Origin: Lachnospiraceae bacterium
GTDB lineage: Bacteria; Bacillota; Clostridia; Lachnospirales; Lachnospiraceae
Length of the DNA stretch: 51,702 nucleotides
Direction: 5' to 3'
NCBI GenBank assembly: GCA_022799175.1
Contig: JAAWNY010000018.1
Span: 1 to 51,702, forward strand
Positions within the stretch are counted from its first letter, which is position 1. Each line of letters starts with the position of its first letter. The notes beneath the pieces are model-generated. The model searched no databases and was not told the origin of the DNA. It saw nothing but the letters and a program-made list of their open reading frames with translations. A program made the translations under genes and the position numbers. Shown here piece by piece: positions 35,216-43,995 of this stretch.

Positions 35216-36601
35216 ATGTTTATGTATCAGATTGATTTTAAAAAGCCTCAAAAGGTTCATTTTATTGGAATTGGTGGAATCAGTATGAGTGGACTAGCTG
35301 AGATATTGTTGCGGGAGGGATTTACCGTGAGCGGTTCGGATGCTCATGAGAGTCCATTGACAGAGCGTCTGATAAATCAGGGAGCAAAGATTTTCTACGG
35401 TCAGCGTGCGGAGAATATACAAGATGGCGTGGAGCTTGTCGTATATACGGCGGCGATACATCCAGATAACCCGGAATACCAAGAAGTACAGCGTAGAGAG
35501 ATTCCGATGATGAGCCGGGCTGAGTTGCTGGGACAGATGATGAAAAATTACCATTATGCAATAGCGATTGCTGGTACTCATGGAAAGACTACCACTACGT
35601 CCATGGTGACAGAGATTTTACTGGCGGCAAAAATGGATCCGACGATTTCGGTAGGAGGAATTCTCCCTTCTATTGGAGGAAATATTCGGGTTGGCTCTCA
35701 AGAGCTGTTTGTGACAGAAGCCTGTGAGTATACAAACAGTTTTTTGTCGTTTTTTCCAACAATAGAGGTAATTCTGAATATAGAAGCAGATCATCTTGAC
35801 TTTTTCAAGGATTTGGAAGATATCCGTTGCTCTTTTGGAAAATTTGCAGCACGGTTGCCAGAGGACGGTTTGTTGATTATGGATGGAACAATTGATCGGC
35901 CGGAGGAACTGACGAAAGGACTTTCCTGTCGGGTTGTGACAGTGGGACATGGTGCAGACGGAGATTATGGAGCGACAGATCTCACATATGATGAGCTGGG
36001 GCGGCCTTCTTTTTTGCTGATGAAAAAGGGAATTCCAGCGGAAAAGATTCGGCTGGGGGTTCCTGGGGAACATAATGTATATAATGCTCTGGCAGCAATT
36101 GCAGTGGCAGAGGCGCTGGGCGTATCCATGGGGGCGATTGGTGCTGGTCTGGCTGGTTTTAAAGGAACAGAAAGACGGTTTGAGAAGAAGGGAGAAGTAG
36201 GCGGAATAACAATCATTGATGATTATGCCCACCACCCTCAGGAGATTGCCGCCACTTTAAAAACGGCCAGACATTATCCTCATAAGAAATTATGGTGTGT
36301 GTTCCAGCCGCATACCTATTCAAGAACGAAAGCATTATTGGAAGATTTTGCAAAAGAACTGGCAGCGGCGGATGAGGTGGTGCTAGCTGGTATTTATGCA
36401 GCCAGAGAGACGGATACATTGGGCATAAGTTCTGAGGATATTGCAGAAAGAATTGTTAGACAGGGAACACCGGTGCATTGTTTTTCCACGTTTGATGAAA
36501 TTGAAATATTTATTTTAAAAAATTGTTCCCCAGGTGATTTGTTGATAACTATGGGAGCCGGAGATATTGTAAAGATTGGGGAACGGCTTCTAGGACAATA
36601 G
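35216..36601 (+). CDS. murC: UDP-N-acetylmuramate--L-alanine ligase
   Basis: 461 residues, full length. Adds L-alanine to UDP-MurNAc with ATP, the first step of peptidoglycan stem-peptide synthesis, in the cytoplasm. Nucleotide-sugar motif HFIGIGGISMSGLAE, ATP loop GTHGKTTTTSM, TEACEYTNSF, NIEADHLDFF, DDYAHHPQEI and VFQPHTYSRT are all in place. ATG 35216 (site AAAAGG, 5 nt) is used; ATG 35222 is an alternative. Divergent from the PBP gene, so both flank one regulatory region. A strong terminator follows. Confidence 0.97.
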   Translation: MFMYQIDFKKPQKVHFIGIGGISMSGLAEILLREGFTVSGSDAHESPLTERLINQGAKIFYGQRAENIQDGVELVVYTAAIHPDNPEYQEVQRREIPMMSRAELLGQMMKNYHYAIAIAGTHGKTTTTSMVTEILLAAKMDPTISVGGILPSIGGNIRVGSQELFVTEACEYTNSFLSFFPTIEVILNIEADHLDFFKDLEDIRCSFGKFAARLPEDGLLIMDGTIDRPEELTKGLSCRVVTVGHGADGDYGATDLTYDELGRPSFLLMKKGIPAEKIRLGVPGEHNVYNALAAIAVAEALGVSMGAIGAGLAGFKGTERRFEKKGEVGGITIIDDYAHHPQEIAATLKTARHYPHKKLWCVFQPHTYSRTKALLEDFAKELAAADEVVLAGIYAARETDTLGISSEDIAERIVRQGTPVHCFSTFDEIEIFILKNCSPGDLLITMGAGDIVKIGERLLGQ

Positions 36602-36619
36602 TTATCCACAATATCCACA
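36602..36619 (+). promoter_or_regulatory. Tandem DnaA boxes directly after murC
   Basis: TTATCCACA (36602-36610, perfect consensus) followed without gap by ATATCCACA (one mismatch). The same 20-nt sequence recurs at 36767-36786. Confidence 0.7.
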
Positions 36620-36663
36620 TAGTTTTCCACTTTTTGCAGACAGAAACTATGTGGATTTTTTTA
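36613..36663 (+). terminator. Terminator of murC
   Basis: 13-bp stem ATCCACATAGTTT/GAAACTATGTGGAT region with a loop of about 20 nt and then seven T residues. Its 5' arm overlaps the second DnaA box. Confidence 0.85.
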
Positions 36664-36758
36664 TTCTTTCTAACAGTGATGTTTAAACAAATAAAAAGCA
36701 AGGTTTTTCGCATAAAACGCCGGATTTCGACAAGGTTTTCAAAAATGGAAAAAAGCGA

Positions 36759-36802
36759 TTATCCACGTTATCCACAATATCCACATTCTGTTTGGTGGAT
36801 AA
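36759..36802 (+). promoter_or_regulatory. DnaA-box cluster upstream of dnaD
   Basis: Three 9-mers in tandem: TTATCCACG (36759-36767), TTATCCACA (36768-36776), ATATCCACA (36777-36785), plus TTATCCACC on the minus strand (36794-36802). It lies 30-70 nt before the dnaD -10 element. Confidence 0.7.
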
Positions 36803-36831
36803 ATGCCCCTATTTTCTTTTGAAAAAGGATG

Positions 36832-36840
36832 TGTTAGAAT
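36832..36840 (+). promoter_or_regulatory. Extended -10 promoter of dnaD
   Basis: TGTTAGAAT (TGn-TAGAAT), 28 nt upstream of the dnaD start; weak -35. Confidence 0.45.
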
Positions 36841-36867
36841 AGAAAACAATGGAGAGGATGGAAAGCG

Positions 36868-37881
36868 ATGGATATAATTTGTAGTTTTCGGATGGAAGCA
36901 ACCTTGGTGGCAAATACGTTTATTGACGAATATATGGCGAATGCCAGCGGGGAATATGTGAAGGTTTATCTGTACTTACTGCGCCACCAGCAGGATGCGG
37001 TGAGCATTGAACAGATTGCAGATGCTTTGAATCACACAGAGTCGGATGTAAAACGGGCTCTGGCCTATTGGGAGAAATTGGGGGCATTGCAGAAAAAAAC
37101 GGTCTCTCAGGATGGTCTGGAGCAAAAAGGCGATAAAGTCCGGGAAGTTGTTGCAGAAGAACGTCAGGAGTCGACGGCGTCCCCATCAGGTTCGACGGCT
37201 TTGGCAAAAAGGAATCTTTACAGCCAGGAGCAGGTGAACCAGCTGGCAGAAGACGAAGATTTTACGCAGCTGCTCTATATTGCTCAAAAGTATATGAATA
37301 AAGTGTTTACTCCTCGGGAGTGCGAGGTATTCGCTTATCTTTATGATGGTTTGCATATGCCGGCAGAACTTTTGGAGTACTTGGTGGAATATTGTGTGCA
37401 AGGCGGGCATACCAGTATTCGTTATATTGAAACGGTGGGTTTAAATTGGCATGAACGGGGACTGTGTACTGTGGAGATGGCAAGAGCCTATGCCAGTGGA
37501 TTTACGAAAGATTCTTTTGCGGTTATGCGTTGCTTTGGACTGACAGATCGCAAACCAGGAGATGCGGAAAAGCAGATGATTGAGAAATGGTTTTCTGCGT
37601 ATGGTTTTAGCCGGGAGGTGGTGCTGGAGGCATGTAACCGAACATTAGAGGCAATTCATTCTCCCAGTTTCCGGTATGCAGACAAGATTTTGAGCGAATG
37701 GAAAAAGGCCGGAGTCCGCACCGTTCGAGATATAACTTTGCTGGATGAAAAAAGACAGGAAAAGAAAAGTAATCGTGCAGTCAAAAAGGCCGTCAACCAG
37801 TTCCATAATTTTGAACAGCGAAGTACCGATTATGACGCTATGATGTTGGATCAGGTAAAATCATGGATTGGGCAGGGATAA
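36868..37881 (+). CDS. dnaD: DnaD-domain replication protein
   Basis: 337 residues. N-terminal winged helix (IDEYMANASGEYVKVYLYLL, AVSIEQIADALNHTESDVKRALAYWEKLG) and DnaD-type C-terminal domain (DRKPGDAEKQMIEKWFSAYGF, VLEACNRTLEAIHSPSFRYADKILSEWKKAGV) with the YxxxxLxxW-like end. In Firmicutes such proteins help load the replicative helicase at origins and restart sites. The start has GGAGAGGA about 10 nt upstream; ATG 36892 is a less likely option. Followed at 45 nt by the DnaI-like loader. Confidence 0.9.
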   Translation: MDIICSFRMEATLVANTFIDEYMANASGEYVKVYLYLLRHQQDAVSIEQIADALNHTESDVKRALAYWEKLGALQKKTVSQDGLEQKGDKVREVVAEERQESTASPSGSTALAKRNLYSQEQVNQLAEDEDFTQLLYIAQKYMNKVFTPRECEVFAYLYDGLHMPAELLEYLVEYCVQGGHTSIRYIETVGLNWHERGLCTVEMARAYASGFTKDSFAVMRCFGLTDRKPGDAEKQMIEKWFSAYGFSREVVLEACNRTLEAIHSPSFRYADKILSEWKKAGVRTVRDITLLDEKRQEKKSNRAVKKAVNQFHNFEQRSTDYDAMMLDQVKSWIGQG

Positions 37882-37926
37882 TAAGAACAGCTTCGCTTAG
37901 TGAGCAAAAAGGGACAGGAGGAAAGG

Positions 37927-38922
37927 ATGGCACTGAATAATTCCCAATATAATGAAGTGATGAGGGAGTATGAACAACAGCAGTTGAAAAATCGCCATGA
38001 GCAACAAAAGCGAGTGAAGGAGGTTTATAAATATGTGCCCCAAATCCAGGCGCTGGATGAAGAGATCCGCAGTCGGGGAGCAGCGAGCGCCCGACAGGTT
38101 CTAAATGGTGATGCAGAAGCAGGCAGCCGATTTCGAAAGATACTGGAGGATTTGCGGGAACAAAAGAGAGTATTGTTGGCTGCGGCTGGTTATCCAGCGG
38201 ACTATATGCAATTGCGTTATCGTTGTTCCAAATGTCAGGATACTGGTTACACCGACGGACATCGCTGCCAGTGCTTTGAACAGGCCAGGACAAGATTGCT
38301 GTATGCACAATCCAATATTCGTCAGATCTTACAGCAGGAAAACTTTGATACGCTTTCTTATGAATGGTATGACGGGGAAAAAAGATTGCCACAACTGGGA
38401 ACCACGCAATTAGATTATATGCGTACAGTAGTGCGTCGATGTCAGGAATTTGCGACATCGTTTCCGTTGCTTGGACAAAATCTTCTATTTACGGGCAGTA
38501 CTGGTGTGGGGAAAACCTTTCTTACTAATTGTATTGCCAGAGCATTGATCGATCGGTATTTATCGGTGATTTATCTTACATCCCAGGATTTGTTTGAGCT
38601 GATGTCTCGTTATAAATTTAGTCGAGATTCTCAGGAAGAAGCAGAAGAAGGCTTTCGTCATATTCTGGAATGTGATATGCTGATCCTTGATGATCTAGGC
38701 ACAGAGGTAAATAATACATTTGTATCTTCCCAATTATTTTATTGTATCAATGAGCGTATTAACCGTCAGAAAGGAACCATTATATCAACCAATTTATCTA
38801 TGGGGATGTTACGGGATACTTATTCCGACCGGGTGACTTCCCGGATTATGAGCTATTATGCGACGATTCCTCTGTATGGAGAGGATATCCGTATTAAGAA
38901 AAACTTCCGGGGATTAGCTTGA
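37927..38922 (+). CDS. dnaI: Primosomal helicase loader, DnaI/DnaC-type AAA+ ATPase
   Basis: 331 residues. The N-terminal region ends in a zinc-binding motif (YRCSKCQDTGYTDGHRCQCF) as in DnaI. The AAA+ domain has Walker A FTGSTGVGKTFL, Walker B MLILDDLGTE, sensor I ISTNLS and arginine-finger region SDRVTSRIM. It loads DnaB-type helicase onto DNA. An earlier GTG (37900) opens the frame, but ATG 37927 follows AGGAGGAAAGG. Paired with dnaD, forming the primosome module. Confidence 0.92.
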   Translation: MALNNSQYNEVMREYEQQQLKNRHEQQKRVKEVYKYVPQIQALDEEIRSRGAASARQVLNGDAEAGSRFRKILEDLREQKRVLLAAAGYPADYMQLRYRCSKCQDTGYTDGHRCQCFEQARTRLLYAQSNIRQILQQENFDTLSYEWYDGEKRLPQLGTTQLDYMRTVVRRCQEFATSFPLLGQNLLFTGSTGVGKTFLTNCIARALIDRYLSVIYLTSQDLFELMSRYKFSRDSQEEAEEGFRHILECDMLILDDLGTEVNNTFVSSQLFYCINERINRQKGTIISTNLSMGMLRDTYSDRVTSRIMSYYATIPLYGEDIRIKKNFRGLA

Positions 38923-38992
38923 CTTACGCGTAGCATAATGATATAAAAGAAAAGTCACCGGATTCATCACGACCAGATTATGGAGGAAAAAG

Positions 38993-40180
38993 ATGATATA
39001 CGAAGAGAAGACGATCGAGACCATTCCGGTAGGGCCGTTGGGACTCATTCCTTTAAAAAGCTGTGCTGACTTAGGAACCAAAGTGAATGAGTGGTTGGTA
39101 GCTTGGAGGAAAGAGCGAGAGAGTGAACATAAATCTACTATCGCGTTTGCTGGATATCAGAGAGATTCTTATATTGTAGAGGCAAGGACTCCGCGTTTTG
39201 GTTCTGGAGAGGGCAAGGGCACGATCGAAGAGTCCGTGCGAGGAGACGATCTCTACATTATGGTAGATGTATGTAATTATAATTTGACTTATTCGCTGTG
39301 CGGTATGACAAACCGGATGTCACCAGATGATCATTTTCAGGATTTAAAGCGGGTGATTGCGGCGGCAGCAGGTAAGGCTCGTCGGATTAATGTGATCATG
39401 CCTTTCTTATATGAGAGCCGTCAACACCGTCGATCGAACCGGGAATCTCTAGACTGCGCGTTGGCTCTGCAGGAACTGACTAATATGGGGGTGGAGAATA
39501 TCATTACTTTTGATGCTCATGATCCCCGAGTGCAGAATGCAATACCTTTGAAAGGTTTTGAGACCGTACAGCCGATCTATCAGTTTATTAAATATCTTTT
39601 GAAGGAAGAGAAGGATCTAAATATTGATAGTGATCATATGATGGTGATTAGTCCAGATGAAGGGGGTATGAGCCGTGCGGTCTATTTTGCTAACGTATTG
39701 GGGCTGGATATGGGGATGTTCTACAAGCGCCGGGATTATACTCGTATTGTGAACGGCAGGAATCCTATTGTTGCCCATGAATTCCTGGGCTCCAGTGTGG
39801 AAGGCAAAGATGTACTGATTATTGATGATATGATCTCCTCAGGAGAAAGTATGCTGGATGTAGCGAAAGAGTTGAAACGCCGGAAAGCAAGGAAGGTGTT
39901 TATTTGTGTAACCTTTGGCCTGTTTACTAATGGGTTGGCAAAATTTGACGAGTATTATGCCAATGGTCAGATAGACAGAATACTGACAACAAATCTGGTT
40001 TATCAGACCCCAGAATTGTTGTCCCGTCCTTACTATATTAATGTGGACATGAGTAAATATATTGCATTGATTATTGATAATCTGAATCATGATGATTCTC
40101 TGAGTGATTTACTGAATCCAACGAGAAGAATTAATAAAGTGTTGGAACAATATCGTAATGGTCAGAGTGAGCAACAGTAA
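38993..40180 (+). CDS. prs: Ribose-phosphate pyrophosphokinase (long form)
   Basis: 395 residues versus about 315 in classical enzymes. Makes PRPP from ribose-5-phosphate and ATP. Recognisable: FLYESRQHRRSNRESLDCAL (substrate and ATP region), FDAHDPRVQNA, VISPDEGGMSRAVYFAN and the PRPP loop VLIIDDMISSGES. Extra length lies in the N-terminal third and at the C-terminus. This long version is familiar from Clostridia. TGGAGGAAAAAG precedes the ATG. It stands 70 nt after dnaI. Confidence 0.92.
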   Translation: MIYEEKTIETIPVGPLGLIPLKSCADLGTKVNEWLVAWRKERESEHKSTIAFAGYQRDSYIVEARTPRFGSGEGKGTIEESVRGDDLYIMVDVCNYNLTYSLCGMTNRMSPDDHFQDLKRVIAAAAGKARRINVIMPFLYESRQHRRSNRESLDCALALQELTNMGVENIITFDAHDPRVQNAIPLKGFETVQPIYQFIKYLLKEEKDLNIDSDHMMVISPDEGGMSRAVYFANVLGLDMGMFYKRRDYTRIVNGRNPIVAHEFLGSSVEGKDVLIIDDMISSGESMLDVAKELKRRKARKVFICVTFGLFTNGLAKFDEYYANGQIDRILTTNLVYQTPELLSRPYYINVDMSKYIALIIDNLNHDDSLSDLLNPTRRINKVLEQYRNGQSEQQ

Positions 40181-40260
40181 GGTTACTGTTTGCAATGTTA
40201 TCGGTGAAAGGAAAGCGAATACCGACAACTGCGTATATAAAAGAAGTTGAGGATAGCAAG

Positions 40261-40875
40261 ATGAATGAAGAAAGAGATTATCGAGGGCCGGAGGATATAA
40301 ACGAGTCAGAGGTGATAGAACAAGAAACATGGAAGGTTCCCCAAAAAGAAAAGTTTGACTGGAAGAAAGAACTCTGGGAATGGGTGAAGATTATTGTGTC
40401 AGCAGCGGCGATTGCGCTGATCCTGAATACATTTATCATTGCTAACAGCCAGGTTCCTAGCGGTTCCATGGAAAATACGATTATGACGAATGATCGTGTT
40501 ATCGGTTCTCGTCTTTCCTATTTGTTTGAGGATCCAGAAAGAGGAGATGTTGTGATATTTCATTTCCCAGATAATGAAAAGATTTATTATGTGAAACGCG
40601 TGGTTGGTTTGCCGGGAGAGACTGTGGATATCTATGATGGTCATGTTTATCTCAATGGTTCGGAGGAACCTTTTGAAGAACCTTACCTTCGGGAGCCAAT
40701 GATTCCGGAGGAGCCAATGCATTTTGAAGTGCCAGAGGGCTGCTATTTGATGCTGGGAGATAATCGGAATTATTCCGCTGATGCCCGTGTATGGCAGAAT
40801 ACGTACGTAAAAAAAGAAAAAATTGTAGCAAAGGTTCTGTTCCGGTATTTTCCGAAAATCAGCAGAATCAAATGA
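40261..40875 (+). CDS. lepB: Signal peptidase I
   Basis: 204 residues. Removes signal peptides from secreted proteins at the outer membrane face. A hydrophilic N-terminus is followed by one helix (IIVSAAAIALILNTFIIA), catalytic serine in QVPSGSMENTI, catalytic lysine in YYVKRVVGLPGE, and the conserved LMLGDNRNYSADAR. The frame opens at 40195 but ATG 40261 follows GAGGATAGCAAG and gives the normal size. A long hairpin follows. Confidence 0.93.
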   Translation: MNEERDYRGPEDINESEVIEQETWKVPQKEKFDWKKELWEWVKIIVSAAAIALILNTFIIANSQVPSGSMENTIMTNDRVIGSRLSYLFEDPERGDVVIFHFPDNEKIYYVKRVVGLPGETVDIYDGHVYLNGSEEPFEEPYLREPMIPEEPMHFEVPEGCYLMLGDNRNYSADARVWQNTYVKKEKIVAKVLFRYFPKISRIK

Positions 40876-40899
40876 TGATGGGAGAGGAAGTCAAAAAAT

Positions 40900-40975
40900 A
40901 GGCCATCCATTATTTCCATATCTTGTGCGCGAACAACCGGGTACAGAATATGGAAATGGCGGATGGCTTATTTTG
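40900..40975 (+). terminator. Long inverted repeat after lepB
   Basis: Nested arms GCCATCC/GGATGGC and ATTTCCATAT/ATATGGAAAT with a 25-nt loop, then TTATTTTG. Probably a terminator; larger than usual. Confidence 0.65.
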
Positions 40976-41015
40976 CGACATTTTCTTTTTCTATTTAGGA
41001 AAGATCTATTTAAAA

Positions 41016-41044
41016 TTTACAATCATGAAATATTATGTTATAGT
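41016..41044 (+). promoter_or_regulatory. Promoter of the nucleotidyltransferase gene
   Basis: TTTACA, 17 nt, TATAGT, 47 nt upstream of the start. Confidence 0.7.
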
Positions 41045-41091
41045 AAAAAATAGCAGAAATACTAAAAAATTGGATAGAAAGGAAAAGTGTA

Positions 41092-42009
41092 ATGAAAAAT
41101 ACGGCACTGGTAATTATGGCAGCAGGTATTGGCAGCCGATTTGGTGGCGGGATTAAGCAGCTGGAGCCAGTGGGGCCGAATGGCGAGATTATCATGGATT
41201 ATTCGATTCATGATGCACTGGAAGCAGGATTTAATAAGGTGGTATTTATCATTCGCAGAGATCTGGAACAGGATTTCAAAAGGATTATTGGCAGTCGGAT
41301 TGAAAAGATCACGGATGTATCATATGCTTATCAGGAAATAGATATGCTGCCAGAGGGATATACTGTGCCGGAAGGCCGGAAAAAGCCTTGGGGGACCGGA
41401 CAGGCAGTATTGTCAGTGAAGGGGATTGTGAATGAGCCGTTTGTAGTCATCAACGCCGATGATTATTATGGAAAAGAGGCATTTTTCCATATTCATGATT
41501 ATATGGTACAGCAGATGAATACAGAGGAAGCGGTGTATGATATGTGTATGGCTGGTTTTATTTTATCCAATACTCTCAGCGAGAACGGAGCTGTGACCCG
41601 GGGAGTTTGCCAGTTAGGAAAAAATGATATTTTACAGAGCGTCACAGAAACTTTCGATATTGAGAAAAAAGGAAATGGAATTTTTGCCAATGATGAAAAC
41701 GGGAATCCTGTTTTGGTTAGTCTGGATCAGCATGTTTCTATGAATATGTGGGGATTACCGCCGGCATTTCTGGAGGAGTTGGAAAACGGGTTTCCCCGGT
41801 TTTTAGATAATGCAAAAGGAGACTTAAAGGCAGAATATTTGCTTCCGAGAGTAATCGATTCTTTGATTCAGGAAGGCAAGGCACAGGTAAAAGTACTGAA
41901 AACACAAGATAAATGGTTCGGGGTGACTTATCAGGAGGATAAAGCTGCTGTTGTGGCAGCAATTCGCAGACTCATCGATCAAGGGGTATATCGGGAGAAG
42001 CTGTTTTAG
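41092..42009 (+). CDS. Sugar-phosphate nucleotidyltransferase family protein
   Basis: 305 residues of the NTP_transferase (RmlA/GalU-like) fold. The nucleotide-binding start VIMAAGIGSRFGGGIKQLEPVG is a variant of GxGTRxxPxTxxxxK; VINADDYYGKEAF carries the metal-binding Asp. The C-terminal part is not of the GlgC beta-helix type. Sugar and nucleotide are not determinable. AAAGGAAAAGTGTA precedes the ATG. The next gene, 57 nt downstream, is a GH13-like protein, suggesting a shared carbohydrate or envelope context. Confidence 0.85.
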   Translation: MKNTALVIMAAGIGSRFGGGIKQLEPVGPNGEIIMDYSIHDALEAGFNKVVFIIRRDLEQDFKRIIGSRIEKITDVSYAYQEIDMLPEGYTVPEGRKKPWGTGQAVLSVKGIVNEPFVVINADDYYGKEAFFHIHDYMVQQMNTEEAVYDMCMAGFILSNTLSENGAVTRGVCQLGKNDILQSVTETFDIEKKGNGIFANDENGNPVLVSLDQHVSMNMWGLPPAFLEELENGFPRFLDNAKGDLKAEYLLPRVIDSLIQEGKAQVKVLKTQDKWFGVTYQEDKAAVVAAIRRLIDQGVYREKLF

Positions 42010-42066
42010 CAGATAAACTTTTGTGGCCATCTATGATGTCTGAATGGCCGCAGAAAAGAAGACAGG

Positions 42067-43995
42067 ATGAAGAAAGGTGGCTGGAGAGTGCGACAGTATA
42101 AGATCGACAACAATGACAGGAAAGCATATCCATTTGGGCTCACGATAACAGAAGGAGGAATTCATGTTTCAGTAGCGGTTCCGGCAACAGAATGCCGATT
42201 GCTTTTATTTGCACCATCATCAAAACGGGAACCTATCGCCATCCCTTTTCCGGAGAATGGAAGAGTGGGAAATGTATGGGAAATGACTGTGTTGGGTAAG
42301 GATCTGGAGCATTATGAATATGCCTTTGAGGCAGATGGGGAAATATTTTCAGATCCTTATGGATATATTTTTACCGGACAAGAGGAGTGGGGAAAAGCAG
42401 AGCAAATTGATACCCTTTTGCATAGTCCAATCCATCAGGAAGAATTTGACTGGGAAGGGGATAGACCATTGCATATCCCGTATGAAGAATGTGTGATTTA
42501 CCGGGCCCATGTGCGGGGATTTACTCGGCACGCTTCATCCAAGGTAAAAGAAAGAGGGACGTTCCGGGGAATTGCAGAAAAGATTCCTTATATGAAGGAG
42601 TTAGGAATCACCACACTGGAATTGATGCCAGTAGCAGAGTTTTCTGAGGTTATGGTGACCCGGTATCAAGGCGGTCCCATCGAACGAAGAGAGGCATCAG
42701 GAAAATTGAATTACTGGGGCTATGGTCCAGCGTATAACGGAGCTCCCAAAGCATCTTATGCAGGAAAGAAGCGGCGGCCGGATCGAGAATTGAAGCAATT
42801 GGTTAAAGAGCTGCATCAGGCGGGTATTGAATTGGTGATAGAGCTTTTTTTTACTGGGGAGGAAACGCCGGCTTTTGTGCTGGATATGGTACGCCGTTGG
42901 GTGCGGGAGTATCATTTAGATGGCATTCATCTAGTGGGAAAGGCAAGAAGCGAGCTGCTGGCTAAAGATCCTTATCTGACAGGAACAAAATTGTGGGCAA
43001 ATTTTTGGGAAGAGAATGCAGGTATTTCGGGAGTAAAGTACTTAGGGGAGTATAATGACGGTTTTTTGACGGATATGCGCCGGGTGCTTAAGGGAGATGA
43101 GGATCAGATGAATCGTCTGGCATTCCGTACTAGGAACAATCCGTCTGACCGGGCAGTAATTCACTACATGGCAAATACCAATGGTTTTACTTTAATGGAT
43201 ATGGTCTGCTATGAACAAAAGCATAATGAGGACAATGGCGAACAGAATCGGGATGGCGCCAATTATAATTATAGCTGGAACTGTGGGACAGAAGGGCCGA
43301 TCCGTAAAAAAAAGATTTTAATGTTGCGAAAACAACAGTTGCGCAATGCGCTGCTGCTTTTATTTCTGAGTCAGGGAACGCCGCTTTTAATGGCTGGAGA
43401 TGAATTTGGCAATTCTCAAAATGGCAACAACAATGCCTATTGTCAGGACAATGAAATTTCTTGGTTGAACTGGAACCAGCAAAAGACAAATCGGGATCTT
43501 TGGGAGTTTGTAAGACATGTGATAAAGTTTCGCAAAGAACATCCAGTGTTTCATGGCAGTAAGGAGCCGCGGATGATGGATTATCAGGTGTGTGGAATGC
43601 CGGATGTATCTTATCATGGTGTGAAGGCATGGGTTCCAGAATTTGATCATTTTCGCCGTCAATTAGGAATTCTTTATTGTGGAGAATATGGGAGAAAACC
43701 AGATGGCACCGCCGATGACAGCTTTTTTGTAGCTTACAATATGCACTGGGAGCCCCATGAATTTGCTTTGCCACATTTGCCTAAAGGGTTGGGATGGTAT
43801 GTGGCCTTTGATACTGGGGACAGTATGCATAACGGTTATTTCGAATCTGGACAAGAGCCAGAAACATCAAATCAGAAACGTATTATGGCACCGCCACGGA
43901 CAATACTGGTGTTGATTGGCAAAAAAGTACAAGAAGTGGAAATTCCGGAAAAAAGAGACGAAGCCAATGGAGGAACAAAGAATGCACACATTTGA
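42067..43995 (+). CDS. GH13 pseudoenzyme related to GlgX/isoamylase debranching enzymes
   Basis: 642 residues. N-terminal CBM48-like domain (about 20-110; GIHVSVAVPATECRLLLF, DPYGYIFTG), then a GH13 barrel whose late part is near-perfect GlgX-like (KHNEDNGEQNRDG, SWNCGTEG, GTPLLMAGDEFGNSQNG). Every catalytic region is changed: region I DVVYNH reads ELFFTG (259-264); the nucleophile Asp of DGFRFD is Val290 (DGIHLV); the acid Glu of IAEPWD is Asn312 (WANFWE); the HD of region IV is Thr371-Asn372 (ANTNGFTL). It should not hydrolyse glucan but may bind it. Start ATG 42067 has a poor site (AGACAGG); GTG 42088 is an alternative. Overlaps mazG. Confidence 0.88.
   Translation: MKKGGWRVRQYKIDNNDRKAYPFGLTITEGGIHVSVAVPATECRLLLFAPSSKREPIAIPFPENGRVGNVWEMTVLGKDLEHYEYAFEADGEIFSDPYGYIFTGQEEWGKAEQIDTLLHSPIHQEEFDWEGDRPLHIPYEECVIYRAHVRGFTRHASSKVKERGTFRGIAEKIPYMKELGITTLELMPVAEFSEVMVTRYQGGPIERREASGKLNYWGYGPAYNGAPKASYAGKKRRPDRELKQLVKELHQAGIELVIELFFTGEETPAFVLDMVRRWVREYHLDGIHLVGKARSELLAKDPYLTGTKLWANFWEENAGISGVKYLGEYNDGFLTDMRRVLKGDEDQMNRLAFRTRNNPSDRAVIHYMANTNGFTLMDMVCYEQKHNEDNGEQNRDGANYNYSWNCGTEGPIRKKKILMLRKQQLRNALLLLFLSQGTPLLMAGDEFGNSQNGNNNAYCQDNEISWLNWNQQKTNRDLWEFVRHVIKFRKEHPVFHGSKEPRMMDYQVCGMPDVSYHGVKAWVPEFDHFRRQLGILYCGEYGRKPDGTADDSFFVAYNMHWEPHEFALPHLPKGLGWYVAFDTGDSMHNGYFESGQEPETSNQKRIMAPPRTILVLIGKKVQEVEIPEKRDEANGGTKNAHI

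Noticed and set aside
36634-36822. Reading frame between murC and dnaD
   Set aside because: It runs through the murC terminator and the DnaA boxes, has no ribosome site and low-complexity content.
36601-36840. Chromosomal origin oriC
   Set aside because: DnaA boxes are present, but dnaA, dnaN, rpmH and an AT-rich unwinding element with the usual gene order are missing.
40923-41156. Small frame between lepB and the nucleotidyltransferase
   Set aside because: It spans the lepB terminator hairpin and the next promoter and has no ribosome site.
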